A stretch of DNA of 64,000 nt, taken from Zymobacter sp047495495 (GTDB taxonomy: Bacteria; Pseudomonadota; Gammaproteobacteria; Pseudomonadales; Halomonadaceae). The translations under genes were made by a program, and so were the position numbers. Positions 26,716 through 35,898 of the stretch are shown piece by piece (the stretch's first letter is position 1; each line of letters begins with the position of its first letter). The notes under the pieces were generated by a model, which was not told the DNA's origin, ran no database searches, and saw only the letters and a list, made by a program, of their open reading frames with translations. The stretch lies in the NCBI RefSeq assembly GCF_047495495.1, contig NZ_CP179930.1, positions 2,852,001 through 2,916,000 of the forward strand. The letters are read 5' to 3'.

Positions 26716-27366
26716 ATGACGATCGCAGTAATCGACTACGGAATGGGCAATCTCCACTCCGTCGCCAAGGCGCTGGAACACGTCGCCAGTGAGCCGGTCG
26801 TGATCACGCGGGACGCTGACGTCCTGCAGGAAGCCGACCGCATCATTCTGCCCGGCCAAGGGGCGATCCGCGACTGCATGCATGCGCTGGAAGACACCGG
26901 ACTGATGCCGCTGGTACGTACGCTGCTCAACGATGAACGCGTGCCGCTGCTTGGCATCTGCGTCGGCCAGCAGATGCTGTTGACCGACAGCGAGGAGAAC
27001 GGTGGCATTGCCTGCCTCGATTATATCCCCGGCCAGGTAAAACGCTTCCCTAACGGCATGACCGATGAACAGGGCAACCTGCTGAAGGTCCCCCACATGG
27101 GCTGGAACGAAGTGGCAACCATCCGCAGCCACCCGCTGTGGGAAGGCATCGCGTCGGGCACACGCTTCTACTTCGTACACAGCTACTACGTCGAAGCAGC
27201 TGACCGCCATCACGTTCTCGCAACAACGCGCTACGGTGATGTCGATGCGCACGTCGCCATCATCAAGGGCAGCAACGTCGCCGTACAGTTCCACCCGGAA
27301 AAGAGCTCGGACGCGGGGCTTCGCCTGCTGCACAATTTTGTGAACTGGCAGCCAGAACAGATCTGA
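26716..27366 (+). CDS. hisH: Imidazole glycerol phosphate synthase, glutamine amidotransferase subunit HisH
   Basis: 216-residue class I amidotransferase. The nucleophile is in LLGICVGQQML (Cys near residue 82), and the His-Glu pair in AVQFHPEKS near 190-200. It supplies ammonia to HisF for ring closure of imidazole glycerol phosphate. It lies between hisB and hisA in the same direction, with an 86-base gap after hisB. Confidence 0.97.
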   Translation: MTIAVIDYGMGNLHSVAKALEHVASEPVVITRDADVLQEADRIILPGQGAIRDCMHALEDTGLMPLVRTLLNDERVPLLGICVGQQMLLTDSEENGGIACLDYIPGQVKRFPNGMTDEQGNLLKVPHMGWNEVATIRSHPLWEGIASGTRFYFVHSYYVEAADRHHVLATTRYGDVDAHVAIIKGSNVAVQFHPEKSSDAGLRLLHNFVNWQPEQI

Positions 27367-27423
27367 TCCAGCACCACACGCCTTCTCTTTTTACGTTTTA
27401 CGCTTTCATCAAGGAAAACAACA

Positions 27424-28164
27424 ATGCTGGTCATTCCCGCGATCGATCTCAAGGACGGCCACTGCGTGCGCCTGAAGCAGGGCCGTATGGACGATGCCAC
27501 TGATTATGGTGCTGATCCGGTTGCCATGGCACGCCGCTGGGTCGACGCTGGCGCGCGTCGCCTGCACCTTGTCGATCTCAACGGCGCGTTTGCTGGACGC
27601 CCGGTCAACGCTGACGCCGTCACCGCCATCGCCAAAGCATTTCCCGACCTGCCGATCCAGATCGGCGGCGGTATTCGCTCCCGCGAAATCATCGACCGCT
27701 ACTTCGATGCAGGTGTCAGTTACGTCATTATCGGCACTAAAGCTGTCAAAGAGCCAGAATTCGTCACCGAAATGGCGTCGCTGTACGGCGAACGCATCAT
27801 CGTCGGCTTGGACGCACACGATGGCATGGTCGCCACTGACGGCTGGGCGGAAACCTCTAACATCCGCGCCGTCGACCTAGCACGCCGCTTTGCCGCTGAC
27901 GGCGTCGGTGCCATCGTTTATACCGACATCTCTCGCGACGGCATGATGCAAGGGGTCAACGTTGAAGCGACGGCCGAGCTGGCACGCAAGGGCGGTCTGC
28001 CCGTCATCGCCTCCGGCGGCGTCACCAATCTCGACGATATCCGCGCGTTGGTCGATGCCAGCGAGCACAGCGCCATCATGGGGGCCATCACAGGCCGTGC
28101 TATCTATGAAGGTACGCTGGACGTCGCCGAAGCGCAGCGCCTCTGCGATGAACACGCTCGCTAA
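27424..28164 (+). CDS. hisA: ProFAR isomerase HisA
   Basis: 246-residue TIM barrel, the usual length. MLVIPAIDLKDGHCVRLKQG carries the catalytic Asp8, and VYTDISRDGMMQG the second catalytic aspartate region (about 170); the phosphate loops are IQIGGGIRS and VIASGGVTNLDDIR. It converts ProFAR to PRFAR. AAGGAAAA precedes the ATG. hisF follows 24 bases later. Confidence 0.97.
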   Translation: MLVIPAIDLKDGHCVRLKQGRMDDATDYGADPVAMARRWVDAGARRLHLVDLNGAFAGRPVNADAVTAIAKAFPDLPIQIGGGIRSREIIDRYFDAGVSYVIIGTKAVKEPEFVTEMASLYGERIIVGLDAHDGMVATDGWAETSNIRAVDLARRFAADGVGAIVYTDISRDGMMQGVNVEATAELARKGGLPVIASGGVTNLDDIRALVDASEHSAIMGAITGRAIYEGTLDVAEAQRLCDEHAR

Positions 28165-28188
28165 TCCATCACCGCGCAGGAACACGCC

Positions 28189-28962
28189 ATGAGTCTTGCT
28201 AAACGCATCATCCCTTGCCTTGACGTCGATCAGGGCCGTGTCGTGAAAGGCGTCAACTTCGTCGACATTCGCGACGCAGGTGATCCCGTCGAGGTCGCCA
28301 AACGCTACAACGCCCAGCAAGCTGACGAGTTGACCTTCCTCGACATCAGCGCCAGCCATGAAGGCCGCGGCACAACGCTAGACATGGTCAGCCGCATCGC
28401 CAGCGAGGTGTTCATTCCACTGACCGTCGGTGGAGGCATCCGTACCTGTGACGATATTCGTGCACTGCTGAATGCGGGGGCCGACAAGGTGTCGATCAAC
28501 ACCGCCGCCGTCACACACCCCGAGTTCGTCCGTGAGGCCTCCGATCGCTTCGGCAATCAGTGCATTGTGGTCGCCATCGACGCCAAGCGCGTTTCCGCCG
28601 ATGGCGAACCGCTGCACTGGGAAATCTTCACTCACGGCGGCCGTAACGGCACCGGGCTGGACGCCATCGAGTGGTCACGCAAGATGGTGGAATACGGCGC
28701 AGGCGAACTGCTGGTCACCAGTATGGACCGTGACGGCACCCGCTCCGGTTTCGATCTAGCGCTGACCCGCGCCATCAGCGATGCCGTATCGGTACCGGTC
28801 ATCGCCTCAGGCGGCGTCGGTTCACTGGAAGACCTTGCCGATGGCGTTACGGAAGGCCATGCGGATGCGGTGCTGGCCGCCAGCATCTTCCACTTTGGTG
28901 AACACACCATTGCAGAGGCCAAGCAGTGCATGGCCGCACGCGGCATCACCGTTCGCCAGTAA
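28189..28962 (+). CDS. hisF: Imidazole glycerol phosphate synthase cyclase subunit HisF
   Basis: 257-residue TIM barrel. LAKRIIPCLDVDQGRVVKG carries the catalytic Asp11, and LLVTSMDRDGTRSGFD the second catalytic Asp (about 130-185 region). It uses ammonia from HisH to make IGP and AICAR. It ends the hisBHAF unit and is followed by a strong terminator. hisC lies 3.3 kb away in the same direction; the other his genes are not in the window. Confidence 0.97.
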   Translation: MSLAKRIIPCLDVDQGRVVKGVNFVDIRDAGDPVEVAKRYNAQQADELTFLDISASHEGRGTTLDMVSRIASEVFIPLTVGGGIRTCDDIRALLNAGADKVSINTAAVTHPEFVREASDRFGNQCIVVAIDAKRVSADGEPLHWEIFTHGGRNGTGLDAIEWSRKMVEYGAGELLVTSMDRDGTRSGFDLALTRAISDAVSVPVIASGGVGSLEDLADGVTEGHADAVLAASIFHFGEHTIAEAKQCMAARGITVRQ

Positions 28963-29005
28963 GCGCTATGGCCGCAAGCGGCTGACCACGCCGCTCGCCG
29001 ACAGC

Positions 29006-29042
29006 AAAAAAGGCAGGCTCCCGAAAGGAGACTGCCTTTTTT
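29006..29042. terminator. Bidirectional terminator between hisF and the YjaG-like gene
   Basis: AAAAAAGGCAGGCTCC, CGAAA loop, GGAGACTGCCTTTTTT: a long stem with T-runs on both strands, placed between two convergent genes. Confidence 0.88.
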
Positions 29043-29066
29043 CACTCATGCACGATACCAGCAGGT

Positions 29067-29675
29067 TCAGTCGTCGTTCAGCGATAGCCCGAGATTGCTC
29101 ACGCCGTCGTTCTGCCCCATGCGCCGCAGCATCTTCAGCGCCTCACGTGACGTACCCGCCTCGTACAGCGCGTCCAGAATGCCGTCTTGAAAGTCGCATT
29201 CGTCAGCCATCAGAGGATGTGCGTCGATGCGTTGCTGCCATTCCGATTCAGCCAGTGCTTCATCACTCTGCATCATCACCAGCTGCGCCACACCGTGCGC
29301 CGACAAACGAGACACCTCAACGGCACCGCCCTTACGGTCGGTGGCCATGCTTTCCAGCAGTGTGGACAGCGCCATCAGCGCGTCACCAGCCATCCGGGCA
29401 CCGAAACTGTCCTCATCTTCGGCCAGCCTTTCTTCCAAAGCCGCCAGCTTTTCTTCCTGCAGCAGGAAGTCGATCTGCGCCTGCGGCGTCATCAACGCTT
29501 CCCATACCAGACCAAGTGCATTGTCCGCACGCCTCACCTGCTTTTGCTCAAGCTCGGAGAGCGCCGCATAGAAATGCAGGTTGATCAGCATGCGTTCGGC
29601 CAAAGCAGCCATAAATGCCTGCGCGTCACGCTCGCTGAGCGCATGAATACGGGATTCGCGTTGCTGTTCGTTCAT
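29067..29675 (-). CDS. yjaG: DUF416 (YjaG-like) protein
   Basis: 202-residue, largely helical acidic protein of the DUF416/YjaG family, similar in length to E. coli YjaG (196 aa). Recognisable parts are FMAALAERMLINLHFYAAL and DNALGLVWEALM, with a Glu/Asp-rich middle and a region near 150 (DECDFQDGILDALYEAG). Function is not established. The ATG at 29675 gives the family start MNEQQRES; the frame is open slightly further. It lies downstream of the ATL gene and is convergent with hisF. Confidence 0.85.
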   Translation of the reverse strand: MNEQQRESRIHALSERDAQAFMAALAERMLINLHFYAALSELEQKQVRRADNALGLVWEALMTPQAQIDFLLQEEKLAALEERLAEDEDSFGARMAGDALMALSTLLESMATDRKGGAVEVSRLSAHGVAQLVMMQSDEALAESEWQQRIDAHPLMADECDFQDGILDALYEAGTSREALKMLRRMGQNDGVSNLGLSLNDD

Positions 29676-29700
29676 GGGTATCCAGTGACAGATTAGAGGT

Positions 29701-30006
29701 TCAAGGCCAGAAGAAACGAGGTTCGATGCGGCCACGCGCGTCAAAGCGGATGCCCTCGCCCTCCAACAGCTCGCGCTGATGGGTATTGCCGCCGTGGTCA
29801 GCCAGAGTGCGATCGCTGCGCACTACGCGATGCCACGGCAGACCATGTCCGCGTGGCAACTGGCGCATAAAGGTACCTACGCTGCGCGCCGACGTTCCTT
29901 CGGTCATCCGTGCAATGGTGCCATAACCCGTCACGCGGCCGTAAGGAATTCGCGCCACAACGCTCAGCACCTGCTCGCGGGAAGAGACTCTACCGTTATC
30001 ACTCAT
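29701..30006 (-). CDS. Alkyltransferase-like (ATL) protein
   Basis: 101-residue homologue of the DNA-binding domain of O6-alkylguanine alkyltransferase. The active-site PCHRV motif reads PWHRVV, i.e. the alkyl-accepting cysteine is replaced by tryptophan, the defining feature of ATL (E. coli YbaZ/eATL-type). The helix-turn-helix TSARSVGTFMRQLPRG is intact. ATL proteins bind O6-alkylguanine and hand lesions to nucleotide excision repair. It lies three bases after radA, so it is probably co-transcribed with that repair gene. Confidence 0.93.
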   Translation of the reverse strand: MSDNGRVSSREQVLSVVARIPYGRVTGYGTIARMTEGTSARSVGTFMRQLPRGHGLPWHRVVRSDRTLADHGGNTHQRELLEGEGIRFDARGRIEPRFFWP

Positions 30007-30008
30007 GG

Positions 30009-31382
30009 CTACAGCTCCGCCAGCGCTTCGCTAAGCTTTTCGACCCCGATGACCTTCATGCCCTCAGGAATCTGGCGCGGCATATTGCTCTTGGGCACAA
30101 TCGCACGCGTAAACCCGTGCTTGGCCGCTTCGACAATGCGCTCCTGACCGCTGGGCACCGGACGGATCTCACCGGACAACCCTACTTCGCCGAACACGAC
30201 CAGATCCCGTGGCAGCGGCTGGTTGCGAAGGCTGGACACGACGGCAAACAGCAGCGCTAAGTCGGCACTGGTTTCAAGCACCTTCACCCCACCGACCACG
30301 TTCAAGAAGACGTCCTGATCGCCCGTGAACATGCCACCGTGCTTGTGCAGTACCGCCAGCAGCATAGCCAGACGCTGAGCGTCTAGCCCCACCGCCACGC
30401 GGCGTGGGTTGCCAAACGCCGATTCATCCAGGAGCGCCTGCACTTCGACCAACAGCGGCCGCGTCCCTTCCCAGACCACCATCACCACGCTGCCAGGGGC
30501 CTGATCTTCCGTACGGGACAGGAAGATCGCGCTCGGATTCTTCACTTCCTTGAGGCCGTGCTCAAGCATCGCGAAGACCCCCAGCTCGTTGACGGCCCCA
30601 AAGCGGTTCTTCTGCCCACGCAGAGTACGGAAACGCGAATCGGCCCCCCCTTCCAGCAGCAGCGATGCGTCGATCATGTGCTCAAGCACCTTGGGGCCCG
30701 CCAGCGTACCGTCCTTAGTCACGTGCCCAACCAGCAGCAGTACCGTACCCGTCTGCTTGGCAAAGCGTGTCAGCGCGGCTGCCGATTCGCGTACCTGCGA
30801 CACGCTACCGGGTGCAGAACTGATCTCTTCCAAGTGCATGGTCTGGATAGAGTCGATGATCAGTACCTTAGGCTGCTGCTGTTCAACCGTCGACAGCACG
30901 TTCTCGACACTGGTCTCTGCCAGCATCGACAGCCCTTTTACCGGCAGCTGCAGACGATGAGCGCGCATCGCGACCTGGCTCAGCGATTCTTCACCCGTGA
31001 CGTACAGCACCTTGTGCTGCTGCGCCAGCTTGCACGCTGTCTGCAGCAGCAGTGTCGATTTACCCGCCCCGGGGTGCCCCCCCAGCAGTACCGCCGAACC
31101 GGGGACAAGCCCTCCCCCCAATACGCGGTCGAATTCTTCGAACGTCGAGGAAATGCGCGGCACTTCCGTCAGATCGACAGCAGAAAGGTCGACCACATCC
31201 CGCGCCGTAGCACCTGCATAGCCACCGCGCCCATCCGTCCGGGGCGATGCAGCCGATGCACGCGCAGACAAGCGCACCTCACTCAACGTGTTCCATTCAC
31301 GACACTGGGTACACTGCCCTTGCCATTTGCCGTATTCGGCACCGCATTCGGTGCATACGAATGCCGTCTTGGCCTTCGCCAT
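30009..31382 (-). CDS. radA: DNA repair protein RadA
   Basis: 457-residue RecA-like branch-migration ATPase. The zinc finger C10-x2-C13-x10-C24-x2-C27 is followed by Walker A GGHPGAGKST, the RadA-specific KNRFG motif in RGQKNRFGAVNELGVF, and a C-terminal Lon-protease-like domain ending near IGVEKLSEALAEL. It acts in recombinational repair in the cytoplasm. ATL follows three bases downstream. Confidence 0.97.
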   Translation of the reverse strand: MAKAKTAFVCTECGAEYGKWQGQCTQCREWNTLSEVRLSARASAASPRTDGRGGYAGATARDVVDLSAVDLTEVPRISSTFEEFDRVLGGGLVPGSAVLLGGHPGAGKSTLLLQTACKLAQQHKVLYVTGEESLSQVAMRAHRLQLPVKGLSMLAETSVENVLSTVEQQQPKVLIIDSIQTMHLEEISSAPGSVSQVRESAAALTRFAKQTGTVLLLVGHVTKDGTLAGPKVLEHMIDASLLLEGGADSRFRTLRGQKNRFGAVNELGVFAMLEHGLKEVKNPSAIFLSRTEDQAPGSVVMVVWEGTRPLLVEVQALLDESAFGNPRRVAVGLDAQRLAMLLAVLHKHGGMFTGDQDVFLNVVGGVKVLETSADLALLFAVVSSLRNQPLPRDLVVFGEVGLSGEIRPVPSGQERIVEAAKHGFTRAIVPKSNMPRQIPEGMKVIGVEKLSEALAEL

Positions 31383-31461
31383 TCACTTACCCCTTCGAGA
31401 TGACAAGGGCGACGGCACAGCCATCGCCCTGTGGGACGGTTCTTGCGACAGCAACGCTCCG

Positions 31462-31965
31462 TCAGGAAGCAGGATCCTGCTTGCGCCAGCCCGCGGTGGA
31501 AGGCTCCAGATACAGTCTCAGACCCCGCCCGTTTTCGTAGCGCTGCAACTGGCCATCAATCAGCTCCAGTGTTTTGCCGTCGATCTGCTGAAAATGAAAC
31601 ATGGTCTGAGGATCCGTCTGCTGATCCAGCAGGTTGATGACCTCTGCGGAAGGGTCAGCCGGCGTGCCCTGCAACCGATCCCACGACCCGGTGTAGCGAC
31701 GTCCACCCTGGGCGCCTTCGTGCTCAACGTATTTAGCGTCCATGATGAAGGTATGGTCTTTGGCATTGCTGCTATCCAACCCGTTCAACACTAACCGTGT
31801 CTCGATCCGGCTACAGTGTTTGCACGGTAGGTTGCCACTATACACCTGCGTCTTCACCGCCGGCGGTAGAGGCCCTTCCGGCAACCCACCCTTGTGTGCG
31901 GAACCCGCACAGCCAGCCAGCACGACGACCGCCATCGACAGCGCCCATTTCACGATCTGTTTCAT
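31462..31965 (-). CDS. NlpE-like N-terminal domain lipoprotein
   Basis: 167-residue lipoprotein. The signal MKQIVKWALSMAVVVLAGC carries a lipobox with Cys at 19. The mature part resembles the N-terminal NlpE domain: SGNLPCKHCSRIETRLVL, including the CxxC (about 48-51) that in E. coli NlpE is linked to copper and surface sensing. The C-terminal NlpE domain is absent, so it is the short form. It lies upstream of radA with about 80 bases between, in the same direction. Confidence 0.85.
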   Translation of the reverse strand: MKQIVKWALSMAVVVLAGCAGSAHKGGLPEGPLPPAVKTQVYSGNLPCKHCSRIETRLVLNGLDSSNAKDHTFIMDAKYVEHEGAQGGRRYTGSWDRLQGTPADPSAEVINLLDQQTDPQTMFHFQQIDGKTLELIDGQLQRYENGRGLRLYLEPSTAGWRKQDPAS

Positions 31966-32224
31966 GCTGCTCTCCTTGCTTGCAAGTGATGCACCGCAAT
32001 ATCCGATACAGTTCAGCGGCAGAGTCCGTCGTTCCTGACGGGTAGCGTTCAGCCTAACATGACAGCACGCTCGAAGGTGATAACGACCATAGCCTTAGCC
32101 CACCGCATGCACTCCCCTTGCACCACTTCAGCTTACGCGCCACTATGGAAGCCAAGCACACCGGAATGGTTCTGGCCTGCTGAGCACTTCAATAACAATG
32201 ATCACGTACCACAAGTGAGACGAT

Positions 32225-33298
32225 ATGAGCAGATTCTGGAGTCCCGCCCTACATGACTTGACCCCATATACGCCCGGCGAGCAACCTCGCCAGCGTCTGG
32301 TCAAGCTGAACACCAACGAAAACCCGTATGCTCCTGCACCGGGCGTTCGCGATCTGCTCAATCATTTCGATACACAACAGCTTCGCCTCTACCCAGACCC
32401 AGAATCCACGGCACTGCGCCAGACGCTTGCCGAGGTTTATCAGGTGCCCATCGAATGCATCTTCGTAGGCAACGGCTCCGATGAAGTGCTGGCGCTGGCT
32501 TTCGCCGCCTTCTTCCGCCAGCCCGAGCCGCTACTGATGCCATCGCTCAGCTACAGCTTCTATCCCGTTTACTGCAACCTGTACGGCATCAACGCCGAAC
32601 GCATTCCTCTCGCCGAAGACTGGTCGATCGACCTTGATGCATTCGACCGCCCCAACGGCGGTATCGCGATCGCCAACCCCAATGCACCGACCGGCCACGC
32701 ACATAAACGCGATGCTATTGCTAAACTTCTGGCACGCCAGAAGGACAAGGTCGTACTGGTGGATGAAGCCTACGTCGATTTCGGTGCTGAAAGCTGCCTG
32801 CCGCTGATCCCAGAGCATGACAATCTGCTCATCGTCAGCACCTTCTCCAAATCGCGCTCGCTCGCGGGCCTGCGTATCGGCTTTGCCATCGGTTCCCGCG
32901 AACTGATCGAAGGACTGGAACGCATCAAGAATGCCTTCAACTCCTACCCGATCGACCGTCTGGCCGAGCAGGTCGCGATCGTCTCGCTGAAGGATCAGGA
33001 GCACTTCGAGAAGACACGCCAAGCCATCATCGACACACGCACCTGGAGCGTCGAGGCACTGCGACAGCGCCACTTCGATGTGCTGCCTTCGAGCGCCAAC
33101 TTCGTGCTGGCACGCCCGACCACGCGACCGGCGGTAGAGGTGTTCAATGCACTGCGTGATCAAGGCATCGTCGTTCGCTACTTCAACACCCCAGGGCTGA
33201 GCGACTGGCTACGCATCTCGATCGGTACCGACGATGAAATGCAGCAGCTGATCAACGCACTGGACGGCATTCTGCCCAGCGAAGGCCAGCGCCCATGA
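32225..33298 (+). CDS. hisC: Histidinol-phosphate aminotransferase HisC
   Basis: 357-residue PLP enzyme. Motifs include LNTNENPYAP near residue 31, IANPNAPTGHA near 150, the PLP lysine in TFSKSRSLAGLRIGFAIG (about 218), and the C-terminal arginine region WLRISIGTDDEM. It converts imidazole-acetol phosphate to histidinol phosphate. It overlaps the VOC gene by four bases (ATGA) and is separated from hisBHAF by the radA region. Confidence 0.96.
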   Translation: MSRFWSPALHDLTPYTPGEQPRQRLVKLNTNENPYAPAPGVRDLLNHFDTQQLRLYPDPESTALRQTLAEVYQVPIECIFVGNGSDEVLALAFAAFFRQPEPLLMPSLSYSFYPVYCNLYGINAERIPLAEDWSIDLDAFDRPNGGIAIANPNAPTGHAHKRDAIAKLLARQKDKVVLVDEAYVDFGAESCLPLIPEHDNLLIVSTFSKSRSLAGLRIGFAIGSRELIEGLERIKNAFNSYPIDRLAEQVAIVSLKDQEHFEKTRQAIIDTRTWSVEALRQRHFDVLPSSANFVLARPTTRPAVEVFNALRDQGIVVRYFNTPGLSDWLRISIGTDDEMQQLINALDGILPSEGQRP

Positions 33299-33708
33299 CG
33301 CCGAATGTGATCGGGGTACATCATGTCGCCCTCATCACCGCGGACTACCCGCGTGCCCGTCACTTCTATGTAGAGGTGCTGGGCGCAGAAATCATTGCGG
33401 AAACATGGCGCGAAGCGCGCCAAAGCTACAAGCTCGACCTCCGGCTGGGTACCGCCCAGCTGGAGCTGTTCTCCTTCCCATCACCGCCTCCACGCCCCAG
33501 CTATCCCGAAGCATGTGGCCTGCGCCACCTCGCCTTTGCCGTTACCGATATCGACCACAGCGTCGCTGCATTGACCGCTCAGGGCATTACCTGTGAGCCC
33601 ATTCGCATTGACCCACTAACACAGCAGCGCTTCACATTCTTCAGCGACCCCGACGGCACCCCTCTTGAACTCTATGAAATGCCTGTGACACAGCGTAGCA
33701 GCCGATAA
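33295..33708 (+). CDS. VOC-family metalloprotein (YaeR/GloA2-like)
   Basis: 137-residue vicinal-oxygen-chelate protein. Two beta-alpha-beta-beta-beta modules carry the four likely metal ligands: His in GVHHVAL, Glu in QLELFSF, His in LRHLAFAV and Glu in PLELYEMP. The family includes glyoxalase I and the YaeR/SMU1112c proteins, which it resembles most. Substrate not known. The ATGA overlap with hisC indicates translational coupling, but a histidine-pathway role is not implied. Confidence 0.88.
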   Translation: MTPNVIGVHHVALITADYPRARHFYVEVLGAEIIAETWREARQSYKLDLRLGTAQLELFSFPSPPPRPSYPEACGLRHLAFAVTDIDHSVAALTAQGITCEPIRIDPLTQQRFTFFSDPDGTPLELYEMPVTQRSSR

Positions 33709-33925
33709 TTCCTCGCCGTCCTGTAATCTCAAAATAATGAATATAACCAGCATCATAAAGGATCAGACCCTGCTTGCTCTTACCGATGGGCAACACTCCT
33801 GTACCTTTATCCGGTAGATAGTGCATTCCCAAATGGTAACGTTATCTTACGGTCTGTTATCAACGGTCTCATGCCTACTGGATCACTCGCACCGGGGTCA
33901 TGAGCTTGCCTAAAGAGCAGCAACG

Positions 33926-35569
33926 ATGCCCATTCCATCCGTTCCTTCCAACAAGAGCGTGTACTGCCCGACCCTTCACGATTACTGGCAGCACACAGCT
34001 CCAACGCTCAATCTCCGTATCAACTTTGCCCAATTGCTGCTTTGCCACCCCCAAATGGATAAGACAGCAGTGGCAAGCCCTGATGGCGACCTAACGTATC
34101 GTCAGCTATTTCATGAGACCTGTCGTACGGCCTCGGCACTCGCACAGCGCGGTATACACCCAGAAGAGCGCGTCCTCATCGCACTCGATGATGATCATAT
34201 GCAGCTCTGCCTTGCATTGGGATGCTGGGCCATCGGCGCAATTCCCGTACTGATAAACCCCCAGCTCGGTGCCGCCTCTTTTGATCACATAGTGAACGAT
34301 ATAACACCCGCCCTATGCGTCGTTCGCAGCGATCGCGCGGCGGAAGCACGGAAGGCGCTGGGCAATATCGACGTGACGACGACTCTCCTGCCGGTTCCTC
34401 CCCATGCCTTTCTGACAGAGATGGACTGGCGCCTCAGCGATGGGGACCCCACGTGGCGCGATTTTCATCTTTGCCTTTCAGACCGAGTACAAACCATCCA
34501 GTACTCTTCCGGCACGACTGGCACCGCGAAGGGCGTCATGCATAGCGCTCAAGCGCTACTGGACTTTGTTCGCTGCCAAATGCTCGGATTCCTAGGATTT
34601 CTTGCCGAAGACGTTATCTACGCGATCCCTCGCACTTTCTTTTCCTATGGGCTGTTGCATAACCTCATCAACCCGCTAAGTACCAATGCCACCACCGTTC
34701 GGGACAGCCATTGGCCAGCACCCGAGAGGATCATCGAAAACATCCGGCGCTATCGTCCAAGCATGCTGCTTGGCGTCCCACTTCACTTTCAAAGCCTGCT
34801 GGATAACGCAGAAAGCCTCCCACCACACTACAAACCACGCTTCATACTCGCAGGCGGATCACCGCTATCCCGCAGACTTATTCAACGCTGGCACGATACC
34901 TGTGGCACCTGGATACACGATGCGGTCGGTTCCTCGGAAACACCAGGATTCATCGCCACGACATTTCCCCACAGCCCCCTCGAATGCAACGGCGTGGGCT
35001 ATGCCACGCCTGCCTGCGATATCCGACTGCTCGATGAAAATCGGCAACTCGTTGCTCAAGGTGCTCTAGGTGAGCTCTGGGTCCATAGTCATTTCTTATC
35101 CATGGGCTACTGGAATAATCCGTCGCTCACGGCACAGCGATTCCTCTGCGATGAAAAAAGACGGCGCTGGCATGCCACAGGCGACATATTCAGAGAAGAT
35201 GAGCATGGATGCCTACATTTCGAAGGGCGAAGGGATGACTGCTTCAAGATAAAGGGACGCTGGGTTACCCCTATTGAGGTCGAAGAAAGGGTGCTGCAGC
35301 AGGTTCCGTCCATCACAAGCTGTTTGTTGATTGAAGGCCTAATGAAAAACGGCATTACAGGATCGGTGCTATTCGTTGAAACACATCAATCCCAGCCAAC
35401 AGGCACCCTTTCCCGCGAAGTCAGCGCCGCACTATCTTCTCTAGAAAGCTATAAACATCCAACGTGCTGCCAGATCATGTCGCGCTTACCGACCAACACA
35501 AACGGTAAGCCCGATCGTAAAGCGCTGCGCCCACAAGTTCCCGATATTCTGGCTCGCCATTCTGCTTAG
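33926..35569 (+). CDS. Acyl-CoA ligase (benzoate-CoA-ligase-like AMP-forming synthetase)
   Basis: 547-residue ANL-superfamily enzyme, expected to adenylate a carboxylic acid and form a CoA thioester. The A3 loop YSSGTTGTAKGVMHS is at about 191-205; the A5 region reads AVGSSETPGF; the A8 hinge is near GRRDDCFKIKGRWVTPIEVE; and the A10 lysine lies in NTNGKPDRKAL near residue 533. The pattern FFSYGLLHNL fits the benzoate-CoA ligase subgroup, so an aromatic acid is the likely substrate (inference). Start chosen at 33926; the ribosome site is weak. A convergent MHS transporter could import the acid. Composition is slightly AT-rich for the region. Confidence 0.85.
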   Translation: MPIPSVPSNKSVYCPTLHDYWQHTAPTLNLRINFAQLLLCHPQMDKTAVASPDGDLTYRQLFHETCRTASALAQRGIHPEERVLIALDDDHMQLCLALGCWAIGAIPVLINPQLGAASFDHIVNDITPALCVVRSDRAAEARKALGNIDVTTTLLPVPPHAFLTEMDWRLSDGDPTWRDFHLCLSDRVQTIQYSSGTTGTAKGVMHSAQALLDFVRCQMLGFLGFLAEDVIYAIPRTFFSYGLLHNLINPLSTNATTVRDSHWPAPERIIENIRRYRPSMLLGVPLHFQSLLDNAESLPPHYKPRFILAGGSPLSRRLIQRWHDTCGTWIHDAVGSSETPGFIATTFPHSPLECNGVGYATPACDIRLLDENRQLVAQGALGELWVHSHFLSMGYWNNPSLTAQRFLCDEKRRRWHATGDIFREDEHGCLHFEGRRDDCFKIKGRWVTPIEVEERVLQQVPSITSCLLIEGLMKNGITGSVLFVETHQSQPTGTLSREVSAALSSLESYKHPTCCQIMSRLPTNTNGKPDRKALRPQVPDILARHSA

Positions 35570-35898
35570 AGCGTTTCTCATACCGCCAATACCCATGTCA
35601 TGGAGGAGGCTTCACACCATAAATTGCGGTAAAAGCCGTCTATGTTAGAAAGGGCAAAAGCAATTACTCAGTTTATGAAACAGCCTCTTAGCAGCACGCT
35701 TTCACATCGGTCTAGCCAGACCGAGCAGCGAATAGCCGTTCTGCCATAGGTGCCTAGCAACAACATCATTGCCTATCGTCTGTGCCCTTTGCGGCGAGAT
35801 TTACCGCTTTCAAACAAGATGGCCCCATCACCAAGTGATGGGGCCATCTCATACTCAACCATGTCCTAAAGAATGAGTAGCTGCTCTGAGGCTTCAGC
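35570..35898. other. Intergenic region between convergent genes
   Basis: About 330 bases holding a terminator at 35818-35848. A 35-codon frame at 35642-35749 has no ribosome site. Nothing else recognised. Confidence 0.4.
35818..35848. terminator. Bidirectional terminator between acyl-CoA ligase and MHS transporter
   Basis: Perfect 13-bp arms GATGGCCCCATCA and TGATGGGGCCATC with a CCAAG loop. On the minus strand TTGTTT follows, 50 bases after the transporter stop. Confidence 0.7.

Noticed and set aside
35642..35749. Possible 35-codon small gene beginning MLERAKAITQFMKQ
   Set aside because: No Shine-Dalgarno and no support for conservation from sequence alone; might be a short transposase-like relic but too short to claim.
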